Assembly: GCF_901709675.1 (NCBI RefSeq)
Contig: NC_051107.1
Span: 6,760,001-6,824,000, forward strand
DNA from: Syngnathus acus
Taxonomy: Eukaryota > Chordata > Actinopteri > Syngnathiformes > Syngnathidae
DNA: 64,000 bases
Reading direction: 5' to 3'
In this document: positions 59,567 to 64,000 of the stretch, piece by piece
Numbering within the stretch: position 1 is the first letter of the stretch
How the letters are laid out: every line of letters begins with the position of its first letter
Made by a program: the position numbers and the translations under genes
Notes under the pieces: model-generated
Database searches by the model: none
Told to the model about the DNA's origin: nothing
Seen by the model: only the letters and a program-made list of their open reading frames with translations

Positions 59567-60224
59567 GGACGAGCAGAGGGGCAAGCGGAGGGGCAGCCAG
59601 GTTGTCGCCCCGCTTGGGCTTTTCTTGACTTGATGGCGAACCGCCCGGCGGCCTCTCGCTCGTCTCCACGCCTACAGCAAGGGCCTGACCGAGAGCTCGT
59701 GGGGCGGCCCCGGAAAGACACGAACTAGAGACAACTTGTGTCTGGCTGGCTGTCGAGGTACAATCGAGTTGAGCCCCCCGCTTTGACTATCGCACGCACA
59801 CAACAACACGCGTGCGTTCTATGACTATTGACAGACCCCACCTAGTTGAGCCTGTGCGCACGCACGCACGTGTGACGGGGTGCGTTCAACAACTTGACTG
59901 CCATGATGCCTTCAGAGACTGCAGGAGAAATGTAGATTTTGCCCCTTTTCCTCTCTTTTTGTGAGGCATGCAGGGTCCAAAGATTTCTACTGAACTCGGA
60001 CCTCCATTAGCGTTTGTCAACACTACGTAGCGTGTCACAACTTGACCAACTTGCGATGTTTCATCTTCCTCAGCACTACACATCATCGTCATCCACGCAA
60101 GTGTTGTCATCACGTAGACACACACGCATCACCGTGGCAACCCCCATTTAAGTGTGCGTGTTTGTGTTTGTCTCGTCATGTTGCGTCTTGTTACAGCAAA
60201 CGCAACACTGGGCATGATTGGTAT

Positions 60225-60264
<40 letters not shown>

Positions 60265-60395
60265 ACACAGACTGACACGCATGCAGATACGGCGCGCACA
60301 CCTGCAAACATAAGCGCGTTTGACATCATCGTCATCATCGGCCGCCGTGTGACCAGGTGAGCCGCTTATTAACATAATTGTGTGTTTGTGTGCAG
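59336..60395 (+). other. Presumed first intron of rap1b
   Basis: It holds a GATA/GACA array (59533-59568), CpG-containing sequence up to about 59720, an AC array (60224-60262), and unique sequence. No coding exon was recognised. Confidence 0.45.
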
Positions 60396-60408
60396 AGATT
60401 AGCTCAAG

Positions 60409-61386
60409 ATGCGTGAATACAAGTTGGTGGTTTTAGGATCTGGTGGCGTTGGCAAGTCTGCTCTGGTAAGAAAGTTTTCTTTCCCACAGAAGAAGCATTC
60501 TTTTCTTCCCGTTGCCCTACTTCCTTCTTCCGCGTCATTTTGTCCGTGTGCAGACAGTCCAGTTTGTTCAGGGGATCTTTGTGGAGAAGTATGACCCCAC
60601 GATAGAGGACTCCTACAGGAAGGTGAGACCAGTGAACGTACCACTGTCGCCCTGCAACAACACACTTACTGCTACTTCTGCTCTCCCTCAAATGTGTGCG
60701 CAGCAAGTGGAGGTGGATTGCCAGCAGTGTATGTTGGAGATCTTGGACACGGCAGGCACAGTAAGCTTGTTTTTTACCTTGTCACCGTCGACGAGGGATT
60801 TACACAACACGCGTGTGTGTGCATTTCAGGAGCAGTTCACGGCCATGCGTGACCTCTACATGAAGAACGGTCAAGGCTTCGCTCTGGTTTACTCCATCAC
60901 GGCCCAGTCCACCTTCAATGACCTTCAGGACCTCCGAGAGCAAATCCTGCGCGTCAAGGACACGGACGACGTACGCAGCACGCAATCTTTGTAGCGTCAC
61001 GCTCACGTCAGATGTTGGCTGTCAAAATGTCACTTTTGCCGCGTGTGTTCAGGTTCCCATGATCCTGGTGGGCAACAAGTGCGACCTGGAGGTGGAGCGC
61101 GTGGTGGCCAAAGAGTCGGGCGTGGGCCTCGCTCGCCAGTGGAATTCCTGCGCCTTCCTCGAAACGTCCGCCAAAAGCAAGATCAACGTCAACGAGGTGC
61201 GTGGGCGCGCGCACGTGCATGCGTGCGCATTCCGCAGCTTGCATCATGATAGTGTGTGTGTGTGTTTGTGTTTGTGTCTGTGTGTGTGCACGCGCGCAGA
61301 TTTTCTATGATCTGGTGAGACAGATCAACAGGAAGAGTCCAGTTCCCGGCAGAACTCGCAAAAAGTCCACTTGTCAGCTCCTCTAA
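60409..61386 (+). CDS. rap1b: Ras-related protein Rap-1b small GTPase
   Basis: Six coding exons: 60409-60465, 60554-60622, 60704-60760, 60830-60970, 61053-61196, 61300-61386. They give exactly 184 residues, the family length. Seen: P-loop GSGGVGKS (10-17), effector loop YDPTIEDSY (32-40), DTAGT with the Rap hallmark Thr61 in place of Ras Gln61, NKCD (116-119), SAK (147-149), a basic tail RKKS and a CQLL terminus. CQLL rather than CLLL points to Rap1b, not Rap1a. Family knowledge: geranylgeranylated at the terminal Cys, it controls integrin adhesion, junctions and platelet-type signalling at membranes. Compared with human (recalled), Ala48 is Cys, the stretch after NKCDLE differs at several positions, and Ser180 is Thr while the phosphorylatable Ser179 is kept. 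The coding exon begins at 60396 after a TGTGCAG acceptor. Confidence 0.97.
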
Positions 61387-61395
61387 TGACTGCAG

Positions 61396-61476
61396 GTACA
61401 TGTTGCTATCGCTCGCTCGCTCACTCACTCACTCACTCACTCACTCACTCACTCACTCACTGCATCACGTTTGCAG
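61396..61476 (+). other. rap1b: Probable 3' UTR intron of rap1b
   Basis: CTGCAG|GTACAT follows the stop codon by nine bases, and GTTTGCAG|TTG closes an 81-bp interval filled mainly by (CACT)n. The stop-to-junction distance is too short to trigger nonsense-mediated decay under the usual rule. Confidence 0.5.
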
Positions 61477-63262
61477 TTGTGCTCGTCTGGCCAACATCAA
61501 GTGAGCAACCAATCGGAGGACATCTTCCGTCTGTCCCCATCTACATCATCATCATCATCAAGTTGGAAGTCTGTCGCCGCGCCAAGCACATGTGCCACGC
61601 TTCCTTGTCCCCCTTCTCTGTTGCCTCGGAAACCAAACATCAAAAGACTGCCATGATGATGATGATGATGATGACGACGATGATGGGCCGCCAGGATGTT
61701 TTCCCATCGTGCGCTCTGCCTCTCGATTTTCTTTCCGACCAGAGGCGCAACGTGATGATGTCACTGGCGACGTGGCCGACCGTGTGTGTGCGTGTGTATG
61801 CGTGTGTGCGCGTGGCTCCGGACATTTGAGAAACTTTGATTGTTTTGCTCATTGTGTGATTCTTTTTTTCGGTCTCTCTTTGGGGGAGGGGTGTGGCGAT
61901 GCAGCAGCAGTTTTTGGCATTGGCTCAAACATCAACCTCAGCGGCTCGGTTTGCGGCATGTTTTAAGCTCCGCCTTTTCATTCACGACTAATAATGCCAG
62001 CAATGTTAGCAACACGGATGTGGCCGTTCGTGGCGTCACAGTTGTTTTTCTACATTTAACGCTCAGCTTTGCTGCCTGCGGTTCTGTTAGCCATTAGCGC
62101 CCCCCCCCCCCCCCCCCCTGCTTTTCAACGACCAGCAGTGCCACACTTGACGATGTTACCAAACTGTTACTTTTGCCATCCTTTGATTATTTTGGCCATT
62201 AATGGTTTAGCTCATGTGTGGCATTGTGCCATTAGCCCTTAGCGGTGAGTCGGGGCCCAGATCTGCTGCCGCCGCCGCCGCTGCTGCCTGTGGCGGCCAA
62301 GTTGCCTTTGGACGGCAGACTCACACTGGTCCACTACTCTGCGTGTACACATGAATGTGTGTGTGAGTCCAGATTGTATTATGTACATGTCATGACATGT
62401 TTATGGACATTAGGTATGCACACATGAGAGAGGAACACTTTGTGTTGATGAGGATGTGCTATCGTTGCGCTGCTTTTACTCTCGGCCTTTTGTGTCTTTT
62501 ATGTTGGACGCTTAACCTCGGTGGAGATTGTCGAAGCCACTAAAAGCCTTTCAAGTCTTCAATTGTGTGCGGAGCCAGTGTATGTTTGCATGTGGAGGTT
62601 GTGTGTTTTTAGCGCTGCTTGTTGTGTGCGTGGAGATCAAGTGACGGTTGTGTGCTTGTGGATGCGGGGTTGTGTGCTGGGTCATGTGTCTGGAGACCCT
62701 GTGTTTGGATGTGGCCATTGTGTCCGTGTGTCAAGTGTATGGAAGTTTTGTATTGAGCTTATGTTTGCGTGCTGTGCTTGTGTGCATGTTTGCTGATGTG
62801 TTTTTGTGCATTTGCGTGTGAGGTTTTTGTCTTTATAGCAGTTTTGTGCGAAGGTTGAGGGCGTGCGTGCGTGCGTGCGTGCGTGATGGTCATGCCGCAT
62901 GCAAGCATTTGTCCGCCTGACCTCCAGGTGGCGCAGTATCAGCATGTTGACGCCACCCTCCCTCCGCGTGGCCACGAGGGAGCGCCACCGAGGCCCGTCA
63001 AGCATAGTTAACGTGACTGGAGGGACACCGTAGCCCCCTCCTCACGACCAGGAATCCGTCATGGAGTCGGCTAAGATAGGCTAAAGCAAACGTGAATGCA
63101 CTTTTGTTGGTTTTGTTTCCTGCCTGCATGCACATTGCCGATGTTGAGCAATCTTTTGCTTTCGGTTGGGTTGCTTCCGTTGTTGTTGTTGTTGTTGTTG
63201 TTGAGGGGGCGGGGTTGCAGCCAAATGTCAAGTCAAAACGTCAAAAGCCTTAAATGAATAAA
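61477..63262 (+). terminator. rap1b: rap1b 3' UTR with polyadenylation signal at 63257
   Basis: Contents are short CAT and GAT arrays (61546-61560, 61653-61685), C19 (62100-62118), a 270-base G/T-biased block rich in TGTG/TTGTG (62570-62840), a GTGC array (62861-62884), a TTG array (63178-63203), and AATAAA at 63257-63262. The UTR extent is inferred from the first clear AATAAA. Confidence 0.5.
62931..62944 (+). promoter_or_regulatory. Near-perfect CTCF core motif
   Basis: CCTCCAGGTGGCGC matches 13 of 14 positions of CCASYAGRKGGCRS. Orientation is opposite to the motif at 49366, so the two point away from each other around cand1-rap1b. Confidence 0.35.
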
Positions 63263-63639
63263 AGTGGTGCCATTTTCTAACAGGAAGGTGACATTGTGAC
63301 TCGCCCGTGTACACGTTTAGCACATAAGCAGTTGATGCAGGACTTTGTTGCATTACAGCCGTGGATGGAGTACATCTCTTCGATATAGTAGTACAGGTTA
63401 TTCTGGATCCTCGGTCGGCAACGTGGATATAGTACACAAACGGAGTGAGTGCAGTCAAAGTTCAACCCAGATGTGTCGTCAACACACAAACACAGAAGGA
63501 GGAGGCGACGTGCACGCACGCACGCACGCGTTCGTTGGAGAGGAAACGTCGTGGCACTCACACTCCATTTCGGAAGGCGGCGGTAATGAACTTGGAATTT
63601 GCTGGCCAACCGCCGTGAAAAGGACAAAGAAGAAGAAGA
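63263..63639. other. Intergenic sequence after rap1b
   Basis: Unique sequence with a short GCAC run near 63513 and no recognisable gene. Confidence 0.6.
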
Positions 63640-63860
63640 AAATGAGTCTTTGCGCATGCGCGTGTTGGTCTGCTGCCATGGCAACAGCGGCGTTTCGTTG
63701 CGCTCGATGTTAGCCCTCAGGGCCGGGCCGGGCCGGACTTGTCGCCTTCATTCTTGCTCGTTGTTTCTTTTCGTCCGCGACGCGTCGAAGAACCACTTGT
63801 TGTTGCCCAGGTGCCCGCCGTCTCGTTCTCTTTTAGCCCGGACACGTCATGACGCTCACG
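63640..63860 (+). promoter_or_regulatory. Promoter-like region and candidate first exon of an unidentified next gene
   Basis: A perfect NRF1 site TGCGCATGCGCG lies at 63651-63662, followed by CpG-containing sequence. A possible start ATGACGCTCACG at 63849-63860 is directly followed by the donor GTAAGA. Too little is visible to name the gene. Human RAP1B is followed by NUP107, SLC35E3 and MDM2 (recalled), and the peptide does not identify any of them. Confidence 0.35.
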
Positions 63861-64000
63861 GTAAGATGAGCTTAGCTGTTAGCCTGACTGCGCTAATGAA
63901 CCTGCTAACCAGCCAATTAGCGCCATCGCAAGTGACGAAGCGTACCAAAAATGTGTTTTTAGAGATGATTGGCAGCTGCTGCTCGTACTTCTGCTCCGTC

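Overview
This window is vertebrate nuclear DNA, most likely from a percomorph-type teleost fish. The coding regions are split into many exons with GT-AG introns. The four recognisable proteins are orthologues of human CELF2, USP6NL, CAND1 and RAP1B. The non-coding DNA carries fish-style repeats (a tRNA-derived SINE, a hAT-type MITE with a clean target-site duplication, a fish LINE-like 3' tail) and an unusual load of tetranucleotide microsatellites. No bacterial, viral, CRISPR or operon feature was found. Exon boundaries were assigned by hand from splice signals, reading phase and remembered human proteins, not from transcripts.

Layout, all genes on the + strand: (1) celf2, 535-36585, an RNA-binding splicing and translation regulator with three RRMs. 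Two alternative first coding exons (535-587 and 17122-17198) splice in the same phase to a common exon at 23397. A further 11 coding exons follow, with a long 3' UTR from 36586. (2) usp6nl, 43517-48322, a RabGAP with a TBC domain, 14 coding exons, plus a candidate alternative 5' end at 41029-42189. (3) cand1, 50593-57599, the cullin exchange factor, 26 coding exons separated mostly by very short GC-rich introns. (4) rap1b, 60409-61386, a Ras-like small GTPase of 184 residues with a probable 3' UTR intron. The window ends in a promoter-like region (63640-63860) for a next gene I could not identify.

The genes are not one pathway. celf2 and usp6nl lie on human 10p14 and cand1 and rap1b on human 12q15, so about 48.5-50.6 kb is a junction between two human synteny blocks. 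A perfect CTCF core match and a SINE sit there.

The features most worth following up are: a cluster of alternative-splicing signals in the celf2 linker, including a NAGNAG acceptor inside a perfect CTCF core; sense-strand UG-, CUGU-, CCUG- and CAG-repeat tracts in the introns of celf2, whose product belongs to the family that binds such RNA; several introns in cand1 and usp6nl that are multiples of three and stop-free, one made of a 12-bp minisatellite; and a perfect 13-bp hairpin in a celf2 intron. I did not find convincing evidence of a wholly new biological system.
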